Assembly: GCF_000931465.1 (NCBI RefSeq)
Contig: NZ_CP010892.1
Span: forward strand, 6,781,388 to 6,845,387
Length of the DNA: 64,000 nt
Reading direction: 5' to 3'
Origin: Pseudomonas sp. MRSN 12121
GTDB taxonomy: Bacteria > Pseudomonadota > Gammaproteobacteria > Pseudomonadales > Pseudomonadaceae
A program made the position numbers and the translations under genes. Positions 42,387 through 51,888 of the stretch are shown here, piece after piece; the stretch's first letter is position 1, and every line of letters begins with the position of its first letter. The notes beneath the pieces were generated by a model, which worked only from the letters and a program-made list of their open reading frames with translations, searched no databases and was not told the origin of the DNA.

Positions 42387-43832
42387 ATGCTCGAAGTCAT
42401 CAACGACTTCCTCTCAGGGAAAGTACTGATCGTGCTCATCGTCGGGCTCGGCAGCTACTTCACGATCCGCTCGCGTTTCGTCCAACTGCGCCACTTCTTC
42501 CACATGTTCGCGGTGTTCCGCGACAGCCTCAAAGGCAGCGCCGGGCAACTCAGCTCGTTCCAGGCCCTGATGCTCAGCCTTGCCGGCCGTGTCGGCGCAG
42601 GCAACATCGCCGGTGTCGGTATCGCCGTGACCCTGGGTGGCCCTGGTGCGGTGTTCTGGATGTGGGTGACCGCACTGGTCGGAATGTCCAGCAGCTTCTT
42701 CGAATGCACCCTGGCCCAGGTCTACAAGCGCGCCGATGGCGACGGCCTGTACCGCGGCGGCCCGGCCTACTACATCCAGCACGGCCTGAAGCTCAAAGGC
42801 ATGGCGATTGTGTTCTCCGTCCTGCTGCTGGTCACCTATGGCTTCGCCTTCATCGGCCTGCAGTCCTACACCGTGACCCACTCGCTGCAGAACGCCTTTG
42901 CCTTCGATCCGAAGCACACCGGTATCGTCCTGGCGGTGCTGCTGGCCCTCACCTTCATCGGCGGCATCAAGCGCATCGCCGCGGTGTCCGACCTGCTGGT
43001 CCCGATCAAGACCCTGGCCTACATCGCCGTGACCCTGTACGTGATCGGCACCCAGATCGAACACGTGCCCGCCATGCTGGAAACCATCTTCAAAAGCGCC
43101 TTCGGCCTCGACCCGGCCTTCGGCGGCCTGCTCGGCAGCGCCATCGTCATGGGCGTGAAGCGTGGCGTGTTCGCCAACGAAGCGGGCCTGGGCAGTGCGC
43201 CGAACGTCGCCGCCGTGGCGGCCGTGAAGCACCCGGGCGCCCAGGGCGTGGTCCAGGCCTTCAGCGTGTTCCTCGACACCTTCGTGATCTGCACCTGCAC
43301 CGCGCTGCTGATCCTGCTGTCGGGCTTCTACACCCCGGGCTTCGAAGGCGACGGCATCGTCCTGACCCAGAACTCGCTGGCCGCCGTGGTCGGTGACTGG
43401 GGCCGCCTGTTCGTCAGCGTCGCGCTGTCGCTGTTCGTCTTCACCTGCATCCTCTACAACTACTACCTGGGCGAGAACAGCCTGCAATTCCTCACCCGCA
43501 ACCGCGCCGTGCTGATGCTGTTCCGCGGCCTGGTACTGGCGCTGGTGGTATGGGGTTCGATGCAAGACCTTTCGACCGTGTTCGCCTTCGCCGACATCAC
43601 CATGACCTGCCTGGCCTTCGTCAACCTGCTGGCCCTGGCCATGCTGTTCAAGGTCGGCATGCGTGTAATGCGCGACTACGACGAGCAGCGCCGCGCCGGC
43701 GTCAGCCAGCCAGTGTTCGATTCCAGCAAATTTACCGATCTGGACCTGGACCTGAAGGCCTGGCCGACCACCCCGTCGACTGCTGCCGAGGCTGACGCTC
43801 AGCCGCAAGGCGTTCCCGCGGCGCAACGCTGA
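42387..43832 (+). CDS. Alanine/glycine:cation symporter (AGCS family)
   Basis: 481 aa with about 10-11 membrane helices. AGCS marks are SLAGRVGAGNIAGVGIAVTLGGPGAVFWMW (about residues 63-92), GLYRGGPAYYIQHGL and GVKRGVFANEAGLGSAPNVAA. It imports small neutral amino acids with Na+ or H+. It lies between aspartate and asparagine catabolic genes, which hints at a role in amino acid supply, but substrate is not proven. The C-terminus is a polar Ala/Pro tail. Confidence 0.93.
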   Translation: MLEVINDFLSGKVLIVLIVGLGSYFTIRSRFVQLRHFFHMFAVFRDSLKGSAGQLSSFQALMLSLAGRVGAGNIAGVGIAVTLGGPGAVFWMWVTALVGMSSSFFECTLAQVYKRADGDGLYRGGPAYYIQHGLKLKGMAIVFSVLLLVTYGFAFIGLQSYTVTHSLQNAFAFDPKHTGIVLAVLLALTFIGGIKRIAAVSDLLVPIKTLAYIAVTLYVIGTQIEHVPAMLETIFKSAFGLDPAFGGLLGSAIVMGVKRGVFANEAGLGSAPNVAAVAAVKHPGAQGVVQAFSVFLDTFVICTCTALLILLSGFYTPGFEGDGIVLTQNSLAAVVGDWGRLFVSVALSLFVFTCILYNYYLGENSLQFLTRNRAVLMLFRGLVLALVVWGSMQDLSTVFAFADITMTCLAFVNLLALAMLFKVGMRVMRDYDEQRRAGVSQPVFDSSKFTDLDLDLKAWPTTPSTAAEADAQPQGVPAAQR

Positions 43833-43843
43833 TCGGGTAGAAA

Positions 43844-43866
43844 CCGGGCGCAGGTCCTGCGCCCGG
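43844..43866. terminator. GC-rich hairpin after the symporter
   Basis: CCGGGCGCAGG-T-CCTGCGCCCGG, 11-bp arms, 12 bases past the stop. No T-run follows, so it may only partly terminate before the asparaginase gene. Confidence 0.55.
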
Positions 43867-43931
43867 CGTGACACAAGCGGCGGTCGGCTTCATGCTCGAC
43901 CGCAGGCTGTCATCGTTCTGGAGAACTTCCC

Positions 43932-44936
43932 ATGAATTCCACTACCTACCCTGGCGCGCAGAGCGTCATGGTGCTCTACACCGGCGGCACCATCGGCATG
44001 CAGGCCAGCGCCCACGGCCTGGCCCCGGCCGCCGGCTTCGAGGCGCGGATGCGCGACTACCTGCACAGCCAGCCCGAGCTGGTGGTGCCCGCCTGGCGCT
44101 TTCGCGAGATGGCGCCGCTGATCGACAGCGCCAACATGACCCCCGCCTACTGGCAGCGCCTGCGCGAAGCCGTGGTCGACGCGGTCGACGTCCAGGGCTG
44201 CGACAGCGTGCTGATCCTGCACGGCACCGACACCCTGGCCTACAGCGCCGCGGCCATGAGCTTCCAGTTGCTGGGCCTGCCGGCCCGCGTGGTGTTCACC
44301 GGCTCCATGCTGCCGGCCGGCGTGACCGACAGCGATGCCTGGGAAAACCTTGGTGGCGCGCTGGTCGCCCTCGGCCAGGGCCTGGCTCCCGGCGTGCACC
44401 TGTACTTCCATGGCGAGCTGCTGGCGCCGACCCGCTGCGCGAAGATCCGCAGCTTCGGCCGGCATCCGTTCGCGGCGTTGCAGCGCCAGGGCGGCGGGAT
44501 CAAGGCGGCATCGATTCCGCCGCAGCTGGACTACCGCCAGGGCAAGCAACTGGCCAGGGTCGGGGTCTTGCCGCTGGTGCCGGGCATCGCCGCCGAACAG
44601 CTCGATGCCTTGCTGGGCAGCGGCGTCCAGGCGCTGGTGCTGGAATGCTTCGGCAGCGGCACCGGGCCGAGCGACAACCCGCAGTTCCTGGCCAGCCTGC
44701 AACGGGCCCGGGACAAGGGCGTGGTCGTGGTCGCCATCACCCAATGCCATGAAGGCGGCGTGGAGCTGGACATCTACGAAGCCGGCAGCCGCCTGCGCGG
44801 CGTCGGCGTGCTGTCCGGCGGCGGCATGACCCGAGAAGCGGCGTTCGGCAAGCTCAACGCCCTGTTGGGCGCCGGCCTGGACGTTGCCGAAGTGCGGCAC
44901 CTGGTCGAGCTGGACCTGTGCGGCGAGCTGAGCTGA
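43932..44936 (+). CDS. ansA: L-asparaginase (type I-like)
   Basis: 334 aa, no signal peptide, so cytoplasmic. N-terminal active-site motif VLYTGGTIGMQ with catalytic Thr (residues 14-24) and the second motif ILHGTDTLAYSAAAMSF (about 95-111). It hydrolyses asparagine to aspartate and ammonia; aspA in the same cluster can then make fumarate. It starts 99 bases after the symporter. The CDS ends at a TGA before an inverted repeat. Confidence 0.95.
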   Translation: MNSTTYPGAQSVMVLYTGGTIGMQASAHGLAPAAGFEARMRDYLHSQPELVVPAWRFREMAPLIDSANMTPAYWQRLREAVVDAVDVQGCDSVLILHGTDTLAYSAAAMSFQLLGLPARVVFTGSMLPAGVTDSDAWENLGGALVALGQGLAPGVHLYFHGELLAPTRCAKIRSFGRHPFAALQRQGGGIKAASIPPQLDYRQGKQLARVGVLPLVPGIAAEQLDALLGSGVQALVLECFGSGTGPSDNPQFLASLQRARDKGVVVVAITQCHEGGVELDIYEAGSRLRGVGVLSGGGMTREAAFGKLNALLGAGLDVAEVRHLVELDLCGELS

Positions 44937-44948
44937 GAGCACAACCTC

Positions 44949-45030
44949 GCTACAGGTGCTAACACATCGCACCTGTAGCCGCTGACGAGCCTCGGCGAGG
45001 CTGCGATCGCCTGCGCAGCAGGCGCCAGGC
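44949..45030. repeat. Inverted repeat and REP-like stretch after ansA
   Basis: GCTACAGGTGC (44949-44959) pairs with GCACCTGTAGC (44969-44979) around a 9-nt loop, 12 bases past the ansA stop, and may end its transcript. It is followed by GTAGCCGCTGACGAGC and GAGGCTGCGATCGCCTGCG, related to the element at 24878. Confidence 0.65.
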
Positions 45031-45145
45031 CGGACGACGCGATCGATCAGAGGTACCGCGTCGCCAGGTTTACGGGGCATTCGCATCGATAGCGGTTTGG
45101 CGCCATGCCCGCGATCCAGATGATCCGGGCCGCCTGAGCGGACGC

Positions 45146-45171
45146 CATCGCGAGCAAGCTTCGCTCCTACA
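45146..45171. repeat. Single REP unit upstream of the AraC-type gene
   Basis: ATCGCGAGCAAGCTTCGCTC then CTAC, one arm of the TGTAGGAGCGA family without its partner, about 62 bases before the AraC-type start. Confidence 0.7.
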
Positions 45172-45233
45172 AAAATTGCGCGCGCGGCATACAAATTGCT
45201 CCGTTTTCAGCTCCTTCAGGGCTGGAAACGGAC

Positions 45234-46226
45234 ATGCTGCATTCCCACCTCACCACCCTCAACGCCGTCTCGCTGGTGCTCGACACCTTCAAGGACCAGG
45301 GGCTGCCCAGTGCCGCGCTGCTGGCCGGCAGCGGCATCAACGCGGCGGACCTGAGCCGGGCCGACACCCGCATCACCACCAACCAGGAAATGCTGGTGTG
45401 CGCCAACGCGGTCGCGTTGCGCCACGACATCGGCCTGGAACTGGGCCGGCGCATGCACGTCTCCTGCTACGGCATGCTCGGTTATGCGCTGCTCACCAGT
45501 GCCACCTTAGGTGACGCTTTGCGCCTGGCGCTGCGCTATCCAGCGCTGTTGGGAACACTTTTCGAGCTGAGCCTGCAAGCCGACGGCGAGCTGATCTGGC
45601 TGACCGCCGCGGACTACCGCGAAAACCCGGCACTGGCGACCTTCAATATCGAGTTCTGCCTGGTCTCGCTCAAGGTCATCTGCGACGACCTGCTGGGCCA
45701 TCCCCTGCCCCTGCGCGGCGCCCGCTTCGATTACCCCGCCCCCGACTACCAGAGCCGCTACGCCGAGCGCTTCGACTGCCCGCTGCAATTCGCCGCGCCC
45801 GCCAATGCCTTCGCCTTCGACCGGCACTGGCTCGACCAGCCGCTGCCCCTGGCCGACGCCATCACCCACCAGGCCATGGCCGAGCGCTGCCGCAAGCAGA
45901 ACACCGAGTTCACCGGGCGCCAGGCCTGGCTGGGGCGCATTCGCCAGCTATTGGCCGCGCAACTGGACGCCGCGCCGGGGCTGGAAGGGCTGGCCGAACA
46001 GATGAATTGCTCGGCCCGCACCCTGCGCCGGCACCTCAAGGACCTGGGTTGCAGCTACCAGGAACTGCTCGACGAGTTGCGCTTCGAGCGAGCCAAGCAG
46101 CTGCTCTGCGAGGACGAGCTGCCGATCTACCGCATTGCCGAGGCCCTGGGCTTCAGCGAAACCGCGAGCTTCCGCCACGCCTTCGTGCGCTGGAGCGGCG
46201 TTGCCCCGAGCCAGTTCCGGCCCTGA
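45234..46226 (+). CDS. AraC-family regulator with Arabinose_bd-type N-terminal domain
   Basis: 330 aa. Residues 10-200 fit the Arabinose_bd family of OruR/ArgR-like AraC regulators (RMHVSCYGMLGYALLTSATLGDALRLALRYPALL). The C-terminal double HTH (235-330) includes LEGLAEQMNCSARTLRRHLKDLG and IYRIAEALGFSETASFRHAFVRWSG. The ligand is unknown. It is followed by the ankyrin, acetylpolyamine amidohydrolase and polyamine-binding genes on the same strand, which are plausible targets. Confidence 0.9.
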   Translation: MLHSHLTTLNAVSLVLDTFKDQGLPSAALLAGSGINAADLSRADTRITTNQEMLVCANAVALRHDIGLELGRRMHVSCYGMLGYALLTSATLGDALRLALRYPALLGTLFELSLQADGELIWLTAADYRENPALATFNIEFCLVSLKVICDDLLGHPLPLRGARFDYPAPDYQSRYAERFDCPLQFAAPANAFAFDRHWLDQPLPLADAITHQAMAERCRKQNTEFTGRQAWLGRIRQLLAAQLDAAPGLEGLAEQMNCSARTLRRHLKDLGCSYQELLDELRFERAKQLLCEDELPIYRIAEALGFSETASFRHAFVRWSGVAPSQFRP

Positions 46227-46297
46227 CACAAACCTCGGCACAACGCCGCCGATTGCATTACATTGCCGGCCCTCGATACCGGCAAAGGACTGCACCC

Positions 46298-48217
46298 TTG
46301 AACCTATTCACAGGCCACGTGGCCAGGATTGTCCGCATTTGCGCGGTCGGCCTGAGCCTGCCCCTGCTCGCCATCGCCCCCCTTGCCCAGGCGTTCGACC
46401 TGGACCTGGCCAAGATCAAATGGTGGGAGGTCTCGAAGGGTATCGTCCTGGACCGACCGGAAACCGCCACGCTGCAGATCAAGCCGTTCCCCCTGCCCGG
46501 CCTTGCGCAGTTGCCGGCCCGGATCGTACTCAGCCAGTACCGCGGGCTGTTCTATCTCAATGCCTACCAGGACGCGCAGTACCAGCAGCGCATCTACAAG
46601 TCGCCGCCCCTGCCGCTGTTCAGCCCGGAGGAACTGCGGGCCTGCGTCTCGCCGGACGATCCGATCCAGGTCTCGGACAACTGGCCGACCAGCAATCAAC
46701 TGGAAGTCGGGCTGAGCCTGACGCCCTTGAGCTTCAACTGCATCGAACCGGGCTGGCAGCTCAGCCAACGTTATCTGCTGATCGACCAGCGCTATCCCGA
46801 AAAGCCGATGCTGGCCATCAGTCACCGCCGGGACCTGACGCAGATGGACTTCACCCCGCTGCAGCCGATCACCCCCGAGATCGAGCAACAGTGGCTGTAC
46901 GCCCTGCAGCGCTTTCCGACGTGGTTCCGGCCCTTCAGCAGCGGCTCTGGCCCGATCACCTTCAATGCCTATCCGCTGCCGGCCACGGCGGACGCGGCCT
47001 GGCAGCAGTTGCGCGAACTCCACGAACAACTGCGCAAGGCCAAGGACAAGGGGCCGGGCCTGCGCCAGGTGGCAGACTTCTTCGCCACCCACGACTACCG
47101 CACCCTGGCCCCGGACCACAGCGAGTACCCGGGCCTGCTCAACGACATCGCCTACTGGGCCAGCGAAGCCGGCCAATTGAAAGCCGCCCGCCCCTGGCTG
47201 GAAGAAGTGCTGCGCCGCGAGCCCGGGCGGATGCCCGCCTACCTCAACCTGGCCGACCTGGACTGGGCCCAGTTCGAGCAGCGGCCGCTGGACAACATCC
47301 ACCAGGGCCGGGCCATCGAAGGCTATCGGGTGTACTGCGGCATGCGCCTGCAACGCCAGCTGAGCGTGCCGCCGCGGGTGCTCCAGCGTTTGGGCCTGGC
47401 CTCCGCCACCCCCCAGGCCTGCCAGGGCTTCTGGCCGCTGGTGGCCGCCGTCGACGCCGGCGACGAGAGCGAGGTGCGGCGCCTGCTGGCCAGCGGCGTC
47501 AGTGGCGAAGTCATGGCCGACGACGGGCGCAGCGCCCTGCTGCACGCCCTGGACGCCCCCCACCTGGACATCGCCCGGCTGCTGCTGGCCCATGGCGCCC
47601 ATACCAGCGGCCAGTACCGCTGGAGCACCCTGGCCCTGCTGGCCATGGAACGCGACCTCAAGGACAGCCCCGACCTGAACCGGGGCGGGCGCCTGAAGTT
47701 CCTCCTGGACGCCGGTGTCGCCATCGACGAACCCACGCGCCAGGGCAAGACCCCGCTGATGCAACTGGCCGAACAGCCGCGCAACCTCGAAGGCTTCACC
47801 TGGCTGCTGCAACACCCGCAGAACCTCGACCTGCAGACCGCGGACGACAACGAAACCGCGCTGTACCGGGCGTTCTGGGGCAACAACTACGCGGCCATGC
47901 GGTTGCTGGTCGAAGCCGGCGCCAATCTCAACCTGAACTACGGTCGTGGCACCTGCTCCGACAAGCGGCCCGGCGGCCAGAACCTGCTGACCTTCGTTGC
48001 CGACAAGACCCCCGCCGACGCCCTGTCGCCCTCTGCCAGCCAGCAGGAGACCCTGGACATGTTCACCCTGCTCCTGGAAAAAGGCGCCAACCCCGATGCT
48101 GGCCAGCGCTGCGAGAAGAACGGCCGCGCCTTGTTGCTCAAGGTGCTCGCCCAGAAAAAACGCGCAGACATGCTCGAGGTGTTGCAGCGCTTCACTCAAG
48201 CGCCCGTCGCCGGCTGA
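46298..48217 (+). CDS. Secreted ankyrin-repeat protein
   Basis: 639 aa starting at TTG 46298, the only codon with a good ribosome binding site (AAAGGA 8 bases upstream) that leaves the signal peptide intact (NLFTGHVARIVRICAVGLSLPLLAIAPLAQA). No early in-frame ATG exists. Residues 30-400 are an unrecognised domain with many aromatic and Pro residues. The C-terminal third (about 390-630) has ankyrin-like units such as DDGRSALLHALDAPHLDIARLLLAHGA and DDNETALYRAFWGNNYAAMRLLVEAGAN. A periplasmic or exported binding role is likely; partner unknown. Confidence 0.8.
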   Translation: MNLFTGHVARIVRICAVGLSLPLLAIAPLAQAFDLDLAKIKWWEVSKGIVLDRPETATLQIKPFPLPGLAQLPARIVLSQYRGLFYLNAYQDAQYQQRIYKSPPLPLFSPEELRACVSPDDPIQVSDNWPTSNQLEVGLSLTPLSFNCIEPGWQLSQRYLLIDQRYPEKPMLAISHRRDLTQMDFTPLQPITPEIEQQWLYALQRFPTWFRPFSSGSGPITFNAYPLPATADAAWQQLRELHEQLRKAKDKGPGLRQVADFFATHDYRTLAPDHSEYPGLLNDIAYWASEAGQLKAARPWLEEVLRREPGRMPAYLNLADLDWAQFEQRPLDNIHQGRAIEGYRVYCGMRLQRQLSVPPRVLQRLGLASATPQACQGFWPLVAAVDAGDESEVRRLLASGVSGEVMADDGRSALLHALDAPHLDIARLLLAHGAHTSGQYRWSTLALLAMERDLKDSPDLNRGGRLKFLLDAGVAIDEPTRQGKTPLMQLAEQPRNLEGFTWLLQHPQNLDLQTADDNETALYRAFWGNNYAAMRLLVEAGANLNLNYGRGTCSDKRPGGQNLLTFVADKTPADALSPSASQQETLDMFTLLLEKGANPDAGQRCEKNGRALLLKVLAQKKRADMLEVLQRFTQAPVAG

Positions 48218-48381
48218 ACCGGGTGGCGCCTCGCCACGGGGCGCCACCTTGTTCAGGGGGGGCGAATTTCGGACAGATACTTTGGCCATATCAATCCCCT
48301 TTTGGCCGCTCCTGCCGTTCTCCAAAAACATTCGCGCCGCAAGACTGTGGAACACGAAAAACAGCCTGCGGAGAACAACAA

Positions 48382-49413
48382 ATGCTGACGATCTACTCGG
48401 ACGATCACCACCTGCACCACGGCCGCTGTGAATTGATCGACGGGCAACTGATGCCCTGCTTCGAGATGCCGTCCCGCGCCGACCATGTGCTGGATCGCGT
48501 GCGCTATCGCAACCTGGGCGCGGTCGAGGCGCCCCGGGATTTCGGCCTGGGGCCGATCGAACGCGTCCACAGCCGCGCCTACCTGGACTTCTTCCAAGGC
48601 GCCTGGGAACGCTGGGCCGCCCAGGGCATCGACGGCGACCTGCTGCCCTACACCTGGCCCGCGCGCACCCTGCGCGGCGTGATCCCCACCAGCCTGCACG
48701 GCCAGCTCGGCTACTACAGCTTCGACGGCGGCGCGCCGATCACCGCCGGCACCTGGCAGGCGGCCTATAGCGCCGCGCAGGTGGCCCTGACCGCCCAGGC
48801 GGTGATCCAGCGCGGCGCGCGCAGCGCCTTCGCCCTGTGCCGGCCGCCGGGACACCACGCCGCCGGCGACCTGATGGGCGGCTACTGCTACCTGAACAAC
48901 GCCGCCATCGCCGCCCAGGCCTTCCTCGACCAGGGCCACCGCAAGGTCGCGATCCTCGATGTCGACTACCACCATGGCAACGGCACCCAGTCGATCTTCT
49001 ACGAACGCAGCGATGTGCTGTTCACCTCGATCCATGGCCACCCGGAAGCCGAGTTCCCGTTCTTCCTGGGCTATGCCGACGAGCTCGGCGAAGGCGAAGG
49101 CGCCGGGTTCAATTTCAACTACCCGCTGCCTGCCGGCAGCGGCTGGGAGCGCTGGAGCGCGGCGTTGGAACAGGCCTGCGGGGAAATCCAGCGCTACGAC
49201 GCCGACATCGTGGTGGTTTCGCTGGGGGTGGACACCTTCAAGGACGACCCGATCTCGCAGTTCAAGCTCGACAGCCCGGACTACCTGGCCATGGGGCAAC
49301 GCATCGCCGCCCTGGGCAAGCCGACGCTGTTCGTCATGGAGGGCGGCTACGCGGTGGCGGAAATCGGCATCAATGCCGTGAACGTGCTCGAAGGCTTTCA
49401 AGGCGCCCAGTAA
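48382..49413 (+). CDS. Acetylpolyamine amidohydrolase (class II histone deacetylase family)
   Basis: 343 aa zinc hydrolase. Active-site segments are ALCRPPGHHAAGDLMGGYCYLNN (His pair), AILDVDYHHGNGTQSIFY (zinc Asp and His) and VVVSLGVDTFKDDP (zinc Asp), with MEGGYAV near the end. This pattern and length fit acetylpolyamine amidohydrolases, which deacetylate N-acetylputrescine or N-acetylcadaverine. GGAG precedes the ATG. It is followed 14 bases later by a polyamine-type binding protein, a matching pair. Confidence 0.92.
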   Translation: MLTIYSDDHHLHHGRCELIDGQLMPCFEMPSRADHVLDRVRYRNLGAVEAPRDFGLGPIERVHSRAYLDFFQGAWERWAAQGIDGDLLPYTWPARTLRGVIPTSLHGQLGYYSFDGGAPITAGTWQAAYSAAQVALTAQAVIQRGARSAFALCRPPGHHAAGDLMGGYCYLNNAAIAAQAFLDQGHRKVAILDVDYHHGNGTQSIFYERSDVLFTSIHGHPEAEFPFFLGYADELGEGEGAGFNFNYPLPAGSGWERWSAALEQACGEIQRYDADIVVVSLGVDTFKDDPISQFKLDSPDYLAMGQRIAALGKPTLFVMEGGYAVAEIGINAVNVLEGFQGAQ

Positions 49414-49427
49414 AGGAAACCCGCAAC

Positions 49428-50528
49428 ATGAACAGGTTCAACCGCTATATCGCGCCGGCGCTCTGCGCCGCGCTGCTGGGCACTGCCGCGCAGGCCGAGG
49501 AACGCACCCTGCGGGTCTACAACTGGTTCGACTACATCACCCCCCGGGCCCTGGACGATTTCAAGGCCCAGAACAGCCAGGTCAAGCTGGTCTACGACAT
49601 CTTCGACACCAACGAAGCGCTGGAGGCCAAGCTGCTGACCGGCAACTCCGGCTATGACGTGGTGGTGCCGTCCAACGTGTTCCTCGCCAAGCAGATCGAA
49701 GCCGGGGTATTCCAGCCCCTGGACCGGAGCAAGCTGGCGAACTGGAACCACCTCGATCCCAAGCTGATGAAGCTGATCGAGGCCAACGATCCAGGCAACA
49801 AATTCGCCGTGCCCTACATGTACGGCACCATCCTGATCGGCTTCAACCCCGCCAAGGTCAAAGCCGCCCTCGGCGACAACGCGCCGCTGGACAGCTGGGA
49901 CCTGATCTTCAAGGAAGAGAACATCGGCAAGCTCAAGCAGTGCGGCGTGGCCCTGCTCGATTCGCCGTCGGAGATCCTGCCGCTGGCCTTGCAGCACCTG
50001 GGCCTGGACCCCAACAGCAAGCAGCCGGCGGACTACGCCAAGGCCGAAGCGCTGCTGCTGAAGATCCGCCCCTACGTCACCTATTTCCACTCGTCCAAGT
50101 ACATGGCCGACATCGCCAACGGCGATATCTGCGTGGCGGTCGGCTACTCCGGCAGCTTCTCCCAGGCGGCCAACCGCGCCAGGGAGGCCAAGAATGGCGT
50201 GGTGGTGGACATGCGCCTGCCGAAGGAAGGGGCGCCGATCTGGTTCGACATGCTGGCGATCCCCAAGGGCGCGAAGAACCCGGACGATGCCTACACCTTC
50301 ATCAACTACCTGTTGCAACCGCAGGTGATCGCCCCGGTCAGCGACTTCGTCGGCTACCCGAACCCGAACAAGGACGCCACCGGGCTGGTCGATCCGTCGA
50401 TCCGCAACAACCCCAACCTGTACCCGACCGATGCGGCCATGGGCACGCTGTATACCCTGCAACCGCTGCCGCGCGATGCGGAACGGGCGCGGACCCGGGC
50501 CTGGACCCGGATCAAGGCCGGGACCTGA
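49428..50528 (+). CDS. Polyamine ABC transporter substrate-binding protein (PotF/SpuD-like)
   Basis: 366 aa. Signal peptide (MNRFNRYIAPALCAALLGTAAQA) followed by the PotF-type fold: LRVYNWFDYITPRALDDF, SGYDVVVPSNVFLAKQIEAG, and GDICVAVGYSGSFSQAANRA. The Trp/Tyr/Asp cage residues typical of putrescine-binding proteins appear present. No permease or ATPase genes are adjacent, so it either uses a remote transporter or acts as a sensor. It probably forms an operon with the amidohydrolase upstream. Confidence 0.92.
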   Translation: MNRFNRYIAPALCAALLGTAAQAEERTLRVYNWFDYITPRALDDFKAQNSQVKLVYDIFDTNEALEAKLLTGNSGYDVVVPSNVFLAKQIEAGVFQPLDRSKLANWNHLDPKLMKLIEANDPGNKFAVPYMYGTILIGFNPAKVKAALGDNAPLDSWDLIFKEENIGKLKQCGVALLDSPSEILPLALQHLGLDPNSKQPADYAKAEALLLKIRPYVTYFHSSKYMADIANGDICVAVGYSGSFSQAANRAREAKNGVVVDMRLPKEGAPIWFDMLAIPKGAKNPDDAYTFINYLLQPQVIAPVSDFVGYPNPNKDATGLVDPSIRNNPNLYPTDAAMGTLYTLQPLPRDAERARTRAWTRIKAGT

Positions 50529-50543
50529 CCCCCGGCACTCCCC

Positions 50544-50633
50544 TGTAGGAGCGAGGCTTGCCCGCGATCAACGATAATGCGGTGCAGGCGATACTCCGCG
50601 GTGCCCCTATCGCGGGCAAGCCTCGCTCCTACA
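50544..50633. repeat. Perfect REP pair
   Basis: TGTAGGAGCGAGGCTTGCCC GCGAT at 50544 and the exact inverse ATCGCGGGCAAGCCTCGCTC CTACA ending at 50633, 25-bp arms with a 40-bp spacer. It lies between convergent genes and abuts the YeeE/YedE stop. It is the cleanest copy of the family in the window. Confidence 0.9.
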
Positions 50634-50634
50634 T

Positions 50635-51846
50635 TCAGCAGCCTGTCAGCGCTGGCGGCTGACGCTCCTCGGCAAAGAACCACGGCCGCAGGCGCACGCC
50701 CACACCATTGCCGACAAAAGCCGCCACCAGCCACAGCCAGCCGTGCAGGCTGCCGGAGGCGATGCCGCTGAAATAGGCGCCGATGTTGCAGCCATAGGCC
50801 AGGCGCGAGCCGTAGCCCAGCAGCAACCCGCCAACCACCGCGGCCAGCAGCGAACGCGCGGGGATCTTCAGGTTCGGCGCGAAGCGTCCGGCCAGCCCTG
50901 CCGCCAGCAGGGCGCCGAAGACAATGCCGATATCCATCACGCTGGTGATGTCCTGCCACACCGGCGCGGCCAGGGCCTTGGCGTTCGCCGCGCCCTGCCA
51001 GAACACCCAGCTGCCGACATCCACCCCCAGCCCGCTGGCCACCTTGGCGCCCCACAGGGCAAACGCCGAGGTAATCCCCCAGGGCCGCCCGGCCAGCGCC
51101 AGGGTGGCGAAGTTCAGCAACGCCAGGGCCACGGCGCCCCACACCAGCGGCCAAGGCCCGCGCAGCACCCGGCGCCAGCCCTGGTGCGCGCTGGCGAGCG
51201 GTTCTTCCAGGCGGCCATGGCGGCTCTTTTCAAGACCCACCGTAACCAGTGCGATCAACGCGAACAGCGCTAGGCTGAGCCCCAGCGCCGGTGCCACGCC
51301 AAAGCGCTGCACGATGGACACCGGCGGCAGCGAGGGCAAGGCGAACCACCAGTCCACATGGTGCGTGGCGATCAGCGAACCGCAGATGAAAAACAGCAGG
51401 GTCACCAGCATCCGCGCGTTGCCGCCGCCCACGGTGAACAGGGTGCCGGAGGCGCAACCGCCGCCCAGTTGCATGCCGATCCCGAAGATGAACGCGCCGA
51501 CGATCACCGAGACGCCAGCCGGCGCCACCAGCCCGGTGACCGGCGAGCCGAACAGGCTACCCGCCCCCAGGGCCGGGAAAAACAGCAGCACCGCCAGCGC
51601 CAGCATGACCATCTGCGCCCGCAGGCCGGCGCCGCGACGATCGCGGATAAACACCCGCCAGGCCGAGGTGAAACCGAACGCAGCGTGATACAGGGTCAGG
51701 CCCAGGGCCGCGCCCAGCAGCAATAGCCAGGCCTGGCGCGGGCCGACCTGGGCCTGCAAGAACATGCCGCCGGCGAGCAGCGCGATCAAGGCGAACAAGG
51801 GGGCACCGAACTTGCGTTCCGGCGCCATGGAGAGCGTCAGGTTCAT
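50635..51846 (-). CDS. YeeE/YedE family sulfur-compound transporter
   Basis: 403 aa with about ten hydrophobic helices. Two family Cys motifs are present: FGIGMQLGGGCASGTLFTVGGG (about 120-141) and LAYGCNIGAYFSGIASGSLHGW (about 350-371). The E. coli/Spirochaeta TsuA relative imports thiosulfate through such Cys residues. The thiosulfate assignment here is an inference from family. No rhodanese or TusA gene is next to it. The stop abuts the REP pair. Confidence 0.88.
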   Translation of the reverse strand: MNLTLSMAPERKFGAPLFALIALLAGGMFLQAQVGPRQAWLLLLGAALGLTLYHAAFGFTSAWRVFIRDRRGAGLRAQMVMLALAVLLFFPALGAGSLFGSPVTGLVAPAGVSVIVGAFIFGIGMQLGGGCASGTLFTVGGGNARMLVTLLFFICGSLIATHHVDWWFALPSLPPVSIVQRFGVAPALGLSLALFALIALVTVGLEKSRHGRLEEPLASAHQGWRRVLRGPWPLVWGAVALALLNFATLALAGRPWGITSAFALWGAKVASGLGVDVGSWVFWQGAANAKALAAPVWQDITSVMDIGIVFGALLAAGLAGRFAPNLKIPARSLLAAVVGGLLLGYGSRLAYGCNIGAYFSGIASGSLHGWLWLVAAFVGNGVGVRLRPWFFAEERQPPALTGC

Positions 51847-51888
51847 AAGGACTCTCGGGCGAAGGGCAATGGCCGCGAGTATAAACCG

